Shown: positions 33,673 to 42,959 of the stretch, piece after piece
How positions within the stretch are numbered: position 1 is the first letter of the stretch
Layout of the letters: each line of letters begins with the position of its first letter
Position numbers and translations under genes: made by a program
The notes under the pieces: generated by a model
Told to the model about the DNA's origin: nothing
The model's input: the letters and a program-made list of their open reading frames with translations, nothing else
Database searches by the model: none
Assembly (NCBI RefSeq): GCF_014705605.1
Contig: NZ_JACXIZ010000022.1
Coordinates: 58,817 to 122,816 of the forward strand
Length of the DNA: 64,000 nt
Source of the DNA: Paenibacillus sabuli
Lineage (GTDB): Bacteria > Bacillota > Bacilli > Paenibacillales > Paenibacillaceae
Reading direction: 5' to 3'

Positions 33673-35370
33673 ATGAAACGCAAACCCTTCAAGGCCTCGG
33701 CAGCCCTGCTGCCGGCCCTCTGTCTGCTGCTGTCGCTCGGCCTCGCGGCCTGCACCGGCAATGGAGAGAACGATCCCCCGCCGACCAGCCAAGAAGGCGG
33801 CAACCACACGCAGCCGGACAACGCCGCAGGCGAGTCCGCGGGGAACGAGACGGCCGCGCCGAATCCCGACGAGCCGGCCTGGACGCTCGATACGAGCCCG
33901 GTGGAGCTGTCCTGGTTCGTCGGCGCGTCGTGGTACGCGCACAGCTGGGGCGACAGCCTCGTGTCGCAGTACGTCACGGACAAGACCGGCGTCAGCGTCA
34001 AGCTGGAGGTGCCCTCGGGCGAAGCCAACGAGCAAGTGACGCTAATGATGACCTCCGGCCAGCTCCCCGACCTGATCTCGATCGGTTCGTGGGAGACTGC
34101 CGTCAAGAAGCTCTGGGAAGGCGATCATGTGTATGCGCTCAACGAGCTGGCGGAGCAATACGACCCGTACTTCTTCAAGGTGGCCGGCGACGGCACGCTG
34201 AAGTGGTATCGCCAGGAGGACGGCAACAGCTACGGTATGCCCAACGACTCCTACAGCCCCAATCTGATGCACGAGACCGGCATGACCGCCGCCAACCAGA
34301 CGTTCCTCGTGCGCAAGGACCTGTACGAGGAGATGGGCCGGCCCGATCTGACGACGCCGGAGGGCTTCCTCGGGGCGCTGCAGACGCTCAAGGACGAGTA
34401 TCCGGAATACAAGGGGCAGCCGATCAGCCCGTTTTTCGCGCAGGGCAACGTCCCGTACGGCATGACCGAATACCTGCAGAATCTGCTCGCCATCCCGTAT
34501 GAACAAGGCGGTCAGGTGTACGATCGCATCACCGATCCGGACTATATCGCGTGGCTCAAGACCTTCCGCACCGCCTACGAGCGGGGGCTGATCAACGTCG
34601 ACTTCCTCGTCGACTCGGATACGCAGGTCGAGGAGAAGACGAACAACGCCCGCTACTTCATGATGATCCGCGAGTGGACCGGCATGACCGCCGTCAACCC
34701 GATGCTGGCGGCGAGCGCCAATCCGGAGTCCTACTACATCGCCGTGGACGGCCCGCGCAATAGCAGCGGCGATCCGGCCAAGCTGTTCCCCGGCAATATG
34801 GACGGCTGGATGGTGACGATGATCAGCAAGTCGACCGAGCATCCGGAGCGCGCCATCCGCTTCCTCTCCTATCTGGCGAGCGAGGAGGGCCAGCGCGACC
34901 TGTTCCTCGGACAGGAAGGGCAGACGTGGGAGACGGTGGACGGCAAGCCGCAGCTGAATCCCGAGCTGGTCGAGCTGCTGGGCAGCAACATCGAGCAGCT
35001 CGAGAAGGAATACGGCGTCCTCGACACGTACTGGATGCTGCGCAACCCCGTCATCGTCAACCAGTGGCGGCCGGAGAAGGCGCCGGTCATCAAGCAGATG
35101 GAGGACTTCGCCAACGCCCAGGCCGACATCGACAGCGGCATCTACAAGGGCCTCGATCCGCTCGGCGATGCCGAGGCGGCGATCGCCTGGTCGCGCATCT
35201 CGCAGAATTGGGAGGAAGTGCTGCCCGAGCTGATCACCGCCAAGGACGAGGCCGCCTTCGACAAGGTGTTCGACAGCTTCCTCGCCCGGCGCGACGAATA
35301 CGGCTTCGAGCTGGTGACGGCGCATCGCCAGGCCGAGCTCGACGCGCGCAAGGCCAAGATGGCGGAGTAG
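33673..35370 (+). CDS. Extracellular sugar-binding lipoprotein of the beta-glucan locus
   Basis: 565 residues. Signal with lipobox LGLAAC, Cys27, then an N/E/P-rich linker (about 28-70). The mature domain is a family 1 solute-binding fold of the LplA class (SPVELSWFVGASWYAHSWGD, DLISIGSWETAVKKLWEGDH, MPNDSYSPN). It lies between the permeases and the YesM/YesN pair, so its ligand is probably a laminari- or gluco-oligosaccharide generated by the GH16 enzyme; inferred from context only. Confidence 0.88.
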   Translation: MKRKPFKASAALLPALCLLLSLGLAACTGNGENDPPPTSQEGGNHTQPDNAAGESAGNETAAPNPDEPAWTLDTSPVELSWFVGASWYAHSWGDSLVSQYVTDKTGVSVKLEVPSGEANEQVTLMMTSGQLPDLISIGSWETAVKKLWEGDHVYALNELAEQYDPYFFKVAGDGTLKWYRQEDGNSYGMPNDSYSPNLMHETGMTAANQTFLVRKDLYEEMGRPDLTTPEGFLGALQTLKDEYPEYKGQPISPFFAQGNVPYGMTEYLQNLLAIPYEQGGQVYDRITDPDYIAWLKTFRTAYERGLINVDFLVDSDTQVEEKTNNARYFMMIREWTGMTAVNPMLAASANPESYYIAVDGPRNSSGDPAKLFPGNMDGWMVTMISKSTEHPERAIRFLSYLASEEGQRDLFLGQEGQTWETVDGKPQLNPELVELLGSNIEQLEKEYGVLDTYWMLRNPVIVNQWRPEKAPVIKQMEDFANAQADIDSGIYKGLDPLGDAEAAIAWSRISQNWEEVLPELITAKDEAAFDKVFDSFLARRDEYGFELVTAHRQAELDARKAKMAE

Positions 35371-35599
35371 GAACGCCGGGAAGCCGCACGATGCTTGGAC
35401 AGGCGCCGAGCCACGAGAGCCAGCAGATGCTCCGACCGCTGTGCAGCGATGAACGTCGGCGTCCATGAGCACCTCTGCTCCCGCGGGCCCATGACAGCCT
35501 GCTCCTCCCCGCTGCCCGCAGCGCGGCGCCACACGGCGACCGCGCTGTTCCGGCACGCTTGTCAGTTATGGTATAGTATGGAAGCGGGGGAGGGGAAGC

Positions 35600-37435
35600 A
35601 TGAAACGCTTACGCACACGGCTTGCCCGGCTATATCGCAATGCGGGCATTTCGCAGAAGCTTTTTTTGGCGTTCAGCCTGGTCATCGCCATTCCGGCGAT
35701 TCTGATCTCGCTGCTGTTCATCCGGCAGCAGGAGGCGCAGCTGTACAAGGACGCCATGGCCGCCGGCAGCAGCCATGTCTCGCGCATGAGCGAGCAGCTG
35801 CGCAATCGGCTCGGCATGATTGAAACCGCTTCCTCCACGGCCTTGACCCAGACGGCGTTTATCGATTTCATCCATTCGGATATGCGCGGCGACGGTCTGC
35901 GGCTGGTGAAGTTTCGGCAGAATCAATTCGAGCAAATGCACAATATCATTCAGGGCAACGAGCTGATTGACGCGCTCAGCTTCTACGTGGACAATCCGCA
36001 GCTGTACGAAATCTGGCCCGAGATCTACCATTACGACCGCTTCGAGCCACAGGATTATTGGGCCGCGCTGCGCGAGGCCGGCGGCGGGGCGTTCCGCCTG
36101 TTCGCTTTTCAGGACGGCGCGGATACGCTCTCGTATTACCGGCTGGTGCGGCTGCAGGGCGGCCAGCACAAGCGCCCGAGCATCATGGAGATCCGCTCGG
36201 CGCATCAGATGTTTTTCCGCGAGTTGCTCGCCGAGACCGAGGGCGATTTTTTCGCGGTCGTCCTGGACGGCCGCGATCCGTCGCGGGCGATCTACAACGG
36301 CCGCCATGCCTTCGCCGCCCAGGCCGGCGAGCAGCTCGGCGCGATCCTGACCGGTCTGCACGGACGGCTGGACGCCCTGCAGCAGCATCCGATCGCGCTG
36401 GAGACGGGCGGCCACACCTACTATGCGCTGTACCGCTATATCGCCCCGCTCGATGCGTACGTGGTGGACCTCGCCTCCCGCCAGACGCTGCTGCAGGGGC
36501 CGCGCAGCTGGTACGGCATCGTCGCCGCCGTGACGGTGCTCGGGCTGCTGCTCATGCTGCTGCTCGTCTCGTTCACGACCCGGCGCATCTTCCGCCGCCT
36601 TGGCAGCGTGCTGGTCGCCATGCGCCAGGTGCGGCAGGGCCGGCTGGACGCCAAGATCGACACCGGCCTGGCCGGCGGCGAGCCCGGCGACGAGATCGAC
36701 GAGGTGGCGGTCAGCTACAACGGCATGCTCGAGGAGCTGCGGCGCCTGATGACGCAGGTCGTGGATAAGCAATTGATCGCCAAAAACGCGCAGCTGCACT
36801 CGCTGCACGCCCAGATCAACTCGCACTTCCTGTACAATGCGCTCGAGTCGATCCGCATGCAGGCGGAGGTGCAGCGGCAGCCTGTGATCGCGGAGGCGCT
36901 CGTCTCGCTCGGCGCGCTGCTGCGCTATAGCATGAAGTGGAAGAGCGACACGGTGGCGCTCGGCGAAGAGCTCGACAATATTCGCAGCTACATCCGGTTC
37001 GTCAACTTCATGGAGGGCGGCGCGATCCGTCTGACGGCGCAGCTGCCGCCGGACGTGCTGCTCTACGCGATCCCGAAGATGTGCCTGCAGCCGATCGTGG
37101 AGAATGCGGTGCAGCACGCCGCGCCGCCCGGCGGCAGCGTGTCTATCACCATCACGGTGCGGGCCGAGCCCGGCAGCCGGCTGCTCGTGCAGATTCGCGA
37201 CGACGGCGCGGGCATCGACCCGCAGACGTTGGAGCGGCTCCAGGCGGTGCTGCAGAGCAGCGCCGATACGCCGGTCGTCGCCGCCGGACACGGTCTCGGA
37301 CTGGAGAATGTACACAAGCGGCTGCAGCTGCACTACGGGCCCGGCTGCGGGCTGCAGGTGGAGAGCGTCCGCGGTGTCTACACCCGCATCACCGTCTGTC
37401 TGCCGTGGGAACAAGCCAATCTGGGGGGGTGGTAA
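35600..37435 (+). CDS. YesM-type sensor histidine kinase
   Basis: 611 residues. Membrane segment 1 at about 18-40 and segment 2 at about 295-317 (IVAAVTVLGLLLMLLLVSF) enclose an extracytoplasmic sensor; HAMP about 318-372. The kinase is of the LytS/YesM class (His_kinase plus HATPase_c): phospho-acceptor His409 in QINSHFLYNALESI, N-box PIVENAVQHA, and DDGAGI and GHGLGLENVHKRL ATP-binding motifs. GGGGAGGGGAAGC precedes ATG 35600; a TATAGT -10 lies about 25 bases upstream with a weak -35. It is followed by its response regulator after one base and probably reports external beta-glucan. Confidence 0.93.
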   Translation: MKRLRTRLARLYRNAGISQKLFLAFSLVIAIPAILISLLFIRQQEAQLYKDAMAAGSSHVSRMSEQLRNRLGMIETASSTALTQTAFIDFIHSDMRGDGLRLVKFRQNQFEQMHNIIQGNELIDALSFYVDNPQLYEIWPEIYHYDRFEPQDYWAALREAGGGAFRLFAFQDGADTLSYYRLVRLQGGQHKRPSIMEIRSAHQMFFRELLAETEGDFFAVVLDGRDPSRAIYNGRHAFAAQAGEQLGAILTGLHGRLDALQQHPIALETGGHTYYALYRYIAPLDAYVVDLASRQTLLQGPRSWYGIVAAVTVLGLLLMLLLVSFTTRRIFRRLGSVLVAMRQVRQGRLDAKIDTGLAGGEPGDEIDEVAVSYNGMLEELRRLMTQVVDKQLIAKNAQLHSLHAQINSHFLYNALESIRMQAEVQRQPVIAEALVSLGALLRYSMKWKSDTVALGEELDNIRSYIRFVNFMEGGAIRLTAQLPPDVLLYAIPKMCLQPIVENAVQHAAPPGGSVSITITVRAEPGSRLLVQIRDDGAGIDPQTLERLQAVLQSSADTPVVAAGHGLGLENVHKRLQLHYGPGCGLQVESVRGVYTRITVCLPWEQANLGGW

Positions 37436-37436
37436 C

Positions 37437-39020
37437 ATGGTCCATATCCTGATCGTCGACGATCAGAAGCCGATTCGCGATGGCCTGCAGGCCATGCTGC
37501 GCCAATTCCCGCAGCAGCCCGAGGCGATCCATTGCGCCGCGAGCGGCGCGGAGGCGCTGGAGCTGCTGCAGGCGCACCCGATCCAGCTCGTCATCACCGA
37601 TATCCGGATGCCGGAAATGGACGGACTGGAGCTGATGGCGCGCACGCGCGCCGAGGGGCGCCAGCTCGAATACCTGATTATCAGCGGCTACGGCGAGTTC
37701 GGCTATGCGCAGCAAGCGATCGGCCTCGGCGCCAAGGGGTACCTGCTCAAGCCGGTGAAGCGGGACGATCTGCAGACCGCGCTCGCGCGCGTCATGCAGG
37801 AGCTGCAGACGCGCATGTCGCTCTCGCGCAGCATGGAGCAGCTCTCCGCACGCGCCAGGGAGACCGAGCGCAAGGAGCTGCGCATGTATATGCAGGGGGC
37901 GTCCTACGACACCGCCTGGATCGAGCAGACCGAGCGGCGGCAGCCCGCGCTGTGGCGGGACTACCGGCTCTGTCTGCTGCGCGCCGCGCTGCGCGTCAAC
38001 CAGCCGACCACAGGCGGCGCGGGCAGCATCGCGGCCCTCGCCGAGCGCGTGTACGGTCGCGAGGGCTGTCTGTGCCTGCAGCAGCGGCCCGGCCTTGTCC
38101 TCGCGGTCCGGGCGGACGCGCCGCCGGCGGCGCTCGCCGCCGCGCTGCGGGAGGCCGGCATCGAGGCGACCGTCGCCGTGACCGTGGCCAGGGGCGGACT
38201 CACCGCCTTGCCGGAGAGCTATGCCGAGGCGACCGAGTTGCACCGGCACAGCTACCTCCTGCCCGAGCGGCCTTGCATCGGACCTGACGATATCCGGCAC
38301 CTGGAGCGGCAGTGGCAGCTGCCCTACGAGGAGCTGTACGCCCTCTTCCAGAGCATCGGCAGCGCGGCTGACGGCGCGATCGTCCAGGGCCTCTCCCGGC
38401 TCTTCCGCAAGGAGACGCTACAGCGCTACGATATCCGCTACACGGAGCAGCTGTGCCGCGCCACGGTGGAGATGCTGGAGGAGTACGCGCGCGTCATCCT
38501 TCCCTATATGGGCGAGGACTCGCTCGAGCTGGACGCCCTGCGCAGCCTGTACGACTATCCGGGCATCCGCGACTATCTGCAGGCACTGCAGACGCAACTG
38601 CTGCGGCTCAATCAATTCTATATCGCATTCAAGTGCAGCTACCGCAACTCCCAGGACCTCAAGGAGGCGATCCGCTACATCCACGAGCACTACCACAAGC
38701 CGCTCGATCTGGCCATGGTGTCCAACCACGTCTCCTTGAACTACGCTTACTTCTCCAATCTGTTCAAAAAAAACGTCGGCAAAGGCTTCGCCGAATACCT
38801 GCGCGACGTGCGGCTCGACAAAGCGCGGCGATTGCTCGCCGAGACGGACCGCAAAATCGTCGAGATCGCCGCCATGGTCGGGTACGAGAGCTACAAAAGC
38901 TTCACGCGGGCCTTCCGCGACGCCATGGCCATGCAGCCGACCGAATACCGGCAGGCGATGCGCCAGCCCGGCGCCCGCGCTCCGAAAAGCAGCGGGAGCA
39001 GCCGGCCCTCCGGCTTCTGA
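37437..39020 (+). CDS. YesN-type response regulator with AraC output
   Basis: 527 residues. Receiver domain 1-120 with acidic pocket VDDQ and phospho-acceptor Asp55 in ITDIRMPEMDG, then Lys in LLKPVKRDD. A long central helical region (about 125-420) is typical of YesN. The AraC-type DNA-binding domain spans about 425-510 (DLAMVSNHVSLNYAYFSNLF; IAAMVGYESYKSFTRAF). ATG 37437 follows GGGGGGGTGGTAAC, just past the kinase stop, so kinase and regulator are co-translated. Expected targets are the promoters of 31742 and 39179. Confidence 0.93.
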   Translation: MVHILIVDDQKPIRDGLQAMLRQFPQQPEAIHCAASGAEALELLQAHPIQLVITDIRMPEMDGLELMARTRAEGRQLEYLIISGYGEFGYAQQAIGLGAKGYLLKPVKRDDLQTALARVMQELQTRMSLSRSMEQLSARARETERKELRMYMQGASYDTAWIEQTERRQPALWRDYRLCLLRAALRVNQPTTGGAGSIAALAERVYGREGCLCLQQRPGLVLAVRADAPPAALAAALREAGIEATVAVTVARGGLTALPESYAEATELHRHSYLLPERPCIGPDDIRHLERQWQLPYEELYALFQSIGSAADGAIVQGLSRLFRKETLQRYDIRYTEQLCRATVEMLEEYARVILPYMGEDSLELDALRSLYDYPGIRDYLQALQTQLLRLNQFYIAFKCSYRNSQDLKEAIRYIHEHYHKPLDLAMVSNHVSLNYAYFSNLFKKNVGKGFAEYLRDVRLDKARRLLAETDRKIVEIAAMVGYESYKSFTRAFRDAMAMQPTEYRQAMRQPGARAPKSSGSSRPSGF

Positions 39021-39109
39021 AAGCCGGAGCCAAAAAATTGGGGTACAACAAAAACAATTGCACCTTACGCCGCCTAATCGGGTCCGTTACAATAAAGATA
39101 TTCCTCAAT

Positions 39110-39123
39110 TGTAAGCGGTTACC
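39110..39123. promoter_or_regulatory. Candidate cre (CcpA) site of the secreted GH16 gene
   Basis: TGTAAGCGGTTACC matches TGWNANCGNTNWCA at all but the last fixed base. It lies 56 bases upstream of the GH16 start, so glucose repression of the secreted enzyme is likely. Confidence 0.6.
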
Positions 39124-39178
39124 ACGGAGGGGGAGTCCGCTGCCGAGGGATTCCATTCCACTCTGAAGGAGGACGATT

Positions 39179-41566
39179 ATGAAGCGTATTCGGACGACAC
39201 AATTCCCACGGAGACAACGGGCGGCCCATTGGCTCCTGGCCTTGGTGCTGCTGGCCGGGGCGGTGCTGCTGCCGCCGTCCCCCGCGCACGCGGCGACGAC
39301 GGTCACCTCGATGAGCTACTTCTCCGCCGCGGATGGCCCGGTCATCGCGAAGTCAGGGGTCGGCGAGGCGAGCTACGGCTTCGTCATGCCGGTCTTCAAC
39401 GGCGGCAGCGCGACCTGGGAGGACGTATCCGACGATGTCGGCGTCAAGGTGAAGGTCGGCGGCAGCTGGATCGACATCGACAGCGCCGGCGGCTTCGTCT
39501 ACAACCAGAACTGGGGGCATTGGAGCGACAGCGGCGCCCACGGCTACTGGTTCACCCTGTCCGCGACGACCGAGCTCCAGCTGTATTCCAAGACCAACGC
39601 CGGCGTCACGCTGGACTACACGCTGGTCTTTACGAATGTGAACACGACCACCATCACCGCGATGACAGCCACCCAGGGACCGCAGCTCACGGCCGGCTAT
39701 ACGGGCGGCGCGGGCTTCACCTACCCGGTCTTCAACAATGACCCGTCGATCCCCTACGAGGCTGTAGCAGGCGATCTCAGGTTGTACGTCAAGCCCGTCG
39801 CGGACACCGCCTGGATCGATATCGACAACAACGCCGCGAGCGGCTGGATCTACGACAGCAACTTCGGCCAGTTCACCGACGGGGGCGGCGGCTACTGGTT
39901 CACCGTGACCGAGTCGATCAACGTCAAGCTCGAGTCGGTCAGCTCCGGCGCCAGCCTCGTCTACACGATCGCCTTCAACGCGCCGGTGCGCAATAGCTAC
40001 ACGCTCACCGCGTACGACGGCACGAGCTACTCGGCCGACGCGAGCGGCGCGATCGGCATCCCGCTGCCGCGGATCGACGGCAATCCGGCGATCGGCACGG
40101 AGCTGGACGGCTTCGTCTACGAGATCCTGATCGACGGACAATGGGTCGACCTGAGCGACTCGGGCCAGAGCAGCTTCGTCTACTCCGGCAGCGGCTACAA
40201 CAACATGTCCGACGCCAACCAGTGGGGCTACTGGGCCGACTACATCTACGGCCTCTGGTTCCAGCCGATCCAGGAGGACATGCAGCTGCGGATCGGCTAT
40301 CCCGCCAACGGCCAGCCAGGCGGCAGCGTCGGCTCGAACTACGTCACCTATACCTTCATCGGCAATCCGAACGCGCCGCGCCCGGACGTCTCCGATCAAG
40401 GCGACGTCGCGATCGGCACGCCCAGCGATCCGGCGATCGCGGGCATGAACCTGATCTGGCAGGACGAATTCAGCGGCACTGCCCTCGACACGAGCAAGTG
40501 GAACTATGAGCTCGGCTACTACATCGGCAACGATCCCAACAGCTGGGGCTGGGGCAATGCCGAGATGCAGCATTACACCGACAGCGCGCAGAATGTATTC
40601 GTCCAGGACGGCAAGCTGAATATCCGGGCGCTGCACGACTACCAGTCGTTCCCGCAGGACCCGAGCCGGTACGCCACCTACTCCTCCGGCAAGATTAACA
40701 CCAAGGATAACCTGTCGCTGCAGTATGGCCGCGTCGACATCCGCGCCAAGCTGCCCACGGGCGACGGCCTCTGGCCGGCAATGTGGATGCTGCCCGAGGA
40801 CGCCGTCTATGGCGCATGGGCCGCCTCCGGCGAGCTCGACATCATGGAGGCCAAGGGGCGCCTGCCCGGCACGACGAGCGGGGCCGTGCACTTCGGCGGC
40901 CAGTGGCCGGTGAATCAGTACCTGGCCGGCGAATATTACTTCCCGCAGGGGGAGACATTCGCCAGCGACTACCACGTCTACACGATGATCTGGGAAGAAG
41001 ACGACATCAAATGGTACGTGAACGGCGAATTCTTCTTCAAGGTGTCGCGCGAGCAATGGTACTCCGTCGCCGCGCCGAACAATCCGGACGCGCCGTTCGA
41101 CCAGCCATTCTACCTGATCATGAACCTCGCGGTCGGCGGCCACTTCGACGGCGGCCGGACGCCGGATGCGTCCGATATCCCGGCGACGATGCAGGTCGAT
41201 TACGTGCGGGTATACAAGGACGGCGAAGGCGGCAATCCTGGCGGCGAGAATCCCGGCGAGGAGCCGGAGCAGCCAGGCACCGTCGTGATCGGCGATGAAG
41301 CGAAGGGGATCAAGAAGACCGGCGACGATCTGCTCTTCTACGTCAACGGCGCCACCTTCGCAGATCTGCATTACAAGATCAACAACGGCCCTCAGCTCAA
41401 TGTCGCGATGAGCGCGGCGGGCGGCGGCAACTACACCTATCCGGTCAATGGCCTGCAGCCGGGCGACACGGTCGAGTACTTCTTCACTTACAACCCGGGC
41501 ACGGGCGCGCTCGACACGTCCTGGACGACGTATGTGCACGGCGTGACGCAGGGCGTGCCCGAGTAG
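39179..41566 (+). CDS. Secreted GH16 beta-1,3-glucanase with three N-terminal modules and CBM56
   Basis: 795 residues. Signal peptide 1-38 ending AHA. Three homologous beta-rich modules of about 100 residues follow (about 44-150, 160-265 and 285-390), each with a pattern like WIDID, F-Y-N/D, then W/F-x-D and GYWF. The GH16 catalytic domain (about 420-690) carries GELDIMEA with nucleophile Glu552 and acid/base Glu557, plus FYLIMNLAVGGHFDGG. The C-terminal 95 residues (HYKINNGPQLNVAMSA, GDTVEYFFTYN) match CBM56, a beta-1,3-glucan-binding module. A laminarinase-type enzyme acting outside the cell is the clear reading; the N-terminal modules are probably extra glucan-binding units. ATG 39179 follows GAAGGAGGACGATT. 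Confidence 0.92.
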   Translation: MKRIRTTQFPRRQRAAHWLLALVLLAGAVLLPPSPAHAATTVTSMSYFSAADGPVIAKSGVGEASYGFVMPVFNGGSATWEDVSDDVGVKVKVGGSWIDIDSAGGFVYNQNWGHWSDSGAHGYWFTLSATTELQLYSKTNAGVTLDYTLVFTNVNTTTITAMTATQGPQLTAGYTGGAGFTYPVFNNDPSIPYEAVAGDLRLYVKPVADTAWIDIDNNAASGWIYDSNFGQFTDGGGGYWFTVTESINVKLESVSSGASLVYTIAFNAPVRNSYTLTAYDGTSYSADASGAIGIPLPRIDGNPAIGTELDGFVYEILIDGQWVDLSDSGQSSFVYSGSGYNNMSDANQWGYWADYIYGLWFQPIQEDMQLRIGYPANGQPGGSVGSNYVTYTFIGNPNAPRPDVSDQGDVAIGTPSDPAIAGMNLIWQDEFSGTALDTSKWNYELGYYIGNDPNSWGWGNAEMQHYTDSAQNVFVQDGKLNIRALHDYQSFPQDPSRYATYSSGKINTKDNLSLQYGRVDIRAKLPTGDGLWPAMWMLPEDAVYGAWAASGELDIMEAKGRLPGTTSGAVHFGGQWPVNQYLAGEYYFPQGETFASDYHVYTMIWEEDDIKWYVNGEFFFKVSREQWYSVAAPNNPDAPFDQPFYLIMNLAVGGHFDGGRTPDASDIPATMQVDYVRVYKDGEGGNPGGENPGEEPEQPGTVVIGDEAKGIKKTGDDLLFYVNGATFADLHYKINNGPQLNVAMSAAGGGNYTYPVNGLQPGDTVEYFFTYNPGTGALDTSWTTYVHGVTQGVPE

Positions 41567-41615
41567 CGAAGCGCTTATCCGGGCCAGCGTGGAGCCAGGT
41601 CCATCATATCCATGC

Positions 41616-41651
41616 AAAAAAGGGGAAGGGCTCAGGCTCTTCCCCTTTTTT
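41616..41651. terminator. Intrinsic terminator of the beta-glucan operon
   Basis: AAAAAAGGGGAAG (41616-41628) pairs with CTTCCCCTTTTTT (41639-41651). The plus strand ends in six T bases; it also works in reverse. Confidence 0.88.
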
Positions 41652-41674
41652 CGCAGCTTTCCACTTTCCGTAAT

Positions 41675-41744
41675 TGATAATAATTTTCATTGACATTTTA
41701 GCGCATACCCTTTACTATTTTCATGACACTGATAATCATTATCG
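41675..41744 (+). promoter_or_regulatory. Iron-regulated promoter with two Fur boxes
   Basis: TTGACA (41690-41695), a 17-base spacer and TACTAT (41713-41718) form a strong promoter. TGATAATAATTTTCA (41675-41689) abuts the -35 and TGATAATCATTATCG (41730-41744) covers the start-site region. Both differ from the Fur 7-1-7 consensus TGATAATNATTATCA by one base. Iron-loaded Fur at either site would block transcription of the importer genes. Confidence 0.88.
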
Positions 41745-41819
41745 GGTACATAACGATCCCATGCCTTCCGGCACGTACGCATGGGATCGCACTCCATTGA
41801 AAAAGGAAGGGTATTAAAA

Positions 41820-42959
41820 ATGACTGTTACTCGCAAACGCACGTTCTCCACGCTTCTTCTACTAACGACTCTCGTGCTCGCGCTCGCCGCTTGCGGAGGC
41901 CAAAACTCCGATACGGCTGCAAACGCGGATAAAGGCGGCACAGGCTCTAGCAATAGCAATACGGAAAAGCCTGACGATACAGAAAACGCTGACGCAGGCG
42001 AAAATACCGACAATGAAACGAATGCATCGGCAGACGAAGCCTCCGAATATCCGATTACAATCAAGCATGCGCTCGGTGAAGCAGTCATTGAGAGCAAGCC
42101 GGAACGGATCGCCACGATTCAATGGGCGAACCACGATGTCGCGCTCGCGCTCGGCGTCGTCCCTGTCGGGTTCTCCGCGGCCAACTACGGCGTACAGGAC
42201 GACAGCGGCCTGCTGCCCTGGACCGCCGCCAAGCTCGAAGAGATGGGCGTCACCGATCCGAACATCTATCAGGACACGGACGGCCTGGACTTCGAGGCGA
42301 TTGCCGACAGCAATCCGGACGTCATCCTTGCCGCGTACTCGGGCATCACGCAGGAGGACTACGACATCCTCTCCGAGATTGCGCCGGTCGTCGCCTATCA
42401 GTCCAAGCCCTGGGTCATTACGTGGCGCGAGCAAGTGCTCTATAATGCGATGGGCATGGGCATGGAGGAAGAAGGCAAGCAGTTGATTGCCGACACCGAG
42501 CAGCTCATTCAGGACAAGGCTGCCGAGTACCCCGAGATGGCGGGCAAAACAATCGTCTGGGCCAACTTCTCGGCGAACGATCTATCCAAATTCCATGTCT
42601 ATACGCCGGGAGACCCGCGCGGTGAATTCCTCGTCGAGCTCGGCATGGAATACCCGGCCAGTGTCACCGATTTGATCGAAGATCCAAATAGCTTCTCCCT
42701 GCAAGTGAGCACCGAGAATGCCGACGTGCTCAACGATGCCGATCTGCTGATCAGCTACGGCGACGAAAGCACCTACGAGGCCGTGAAAGCCGATCCGGTG
42801 CTGGGCAAAATTCCGGCCATCGAAAGAGGCTCGGTCGTCTTCATCGGCAACGGCACGCCGCTGGCCGCCGCCGGCAATCCAAATCCGCTATCGATCGCGT
42901 ACACGATTGACGATTATCTGGCTCTGATCGGAGATGCGATTAGCAAAATCGATGGATAG
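41820..42959 (+). CDS. Ferric-siderophore-binding lipoprotein
   Basis: 379 residues. Lipobox LALAACGG with Cys25, then an acidic N/T/E/D-rich linker (about 27-75). The mature domain is a FecB/FepB-like (TroA-superfamily) binding fold: IESKPERIATIQWANHDVAL, then IADSNPDVILAAYSGITQED, AAGNPNPLSIAYTIDDYL at the end. ATG 41820 follows GGAAGGG; reading further upstream crosses the leader. Under the Fur promoter it delivers ferric siderophore to the permeases that follow. The siderophore type cannot be told. Confidence 0.92.
   Translation: MTVTRKRTFSTLLLLTTLVLALAACGGQNSDTAANADKGGTGSSNSNTEKPDDTENADAGENTDNETNASADEASEYPITIKHALGEAVIESKPERIATIQWANHDVALALGVVPVGFSAANYGVQDDSGLLPWTAAKLEEMGVTDPNIYQDTDGLDFEAIADSNPDVILAAYSGITQEDYDILSEIAPVVAYQSKPWVITWREQVLYNAMGMGMEEEGKQLIADTEQLIQDKAAEYPEMAGKTIVWANFSANDLSKFHVYTPGDPRGEFLVELGMEYPASVTDLIEDPNSFSLQVSTENADVLNDADLLISYGDESTYEAVKADPVLGKIPAIERGSVVFIGNGTPLAAAGNPNPLSIAYTIDDYLALIGDAISKIDG

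Noticed and set aside
42013..42486. Overlapping small frames inside the siderophore-binding gene
   Set aside because: Arg/Ser-rich translations in other frames, no ribosome sites, fully explained by the main gene.
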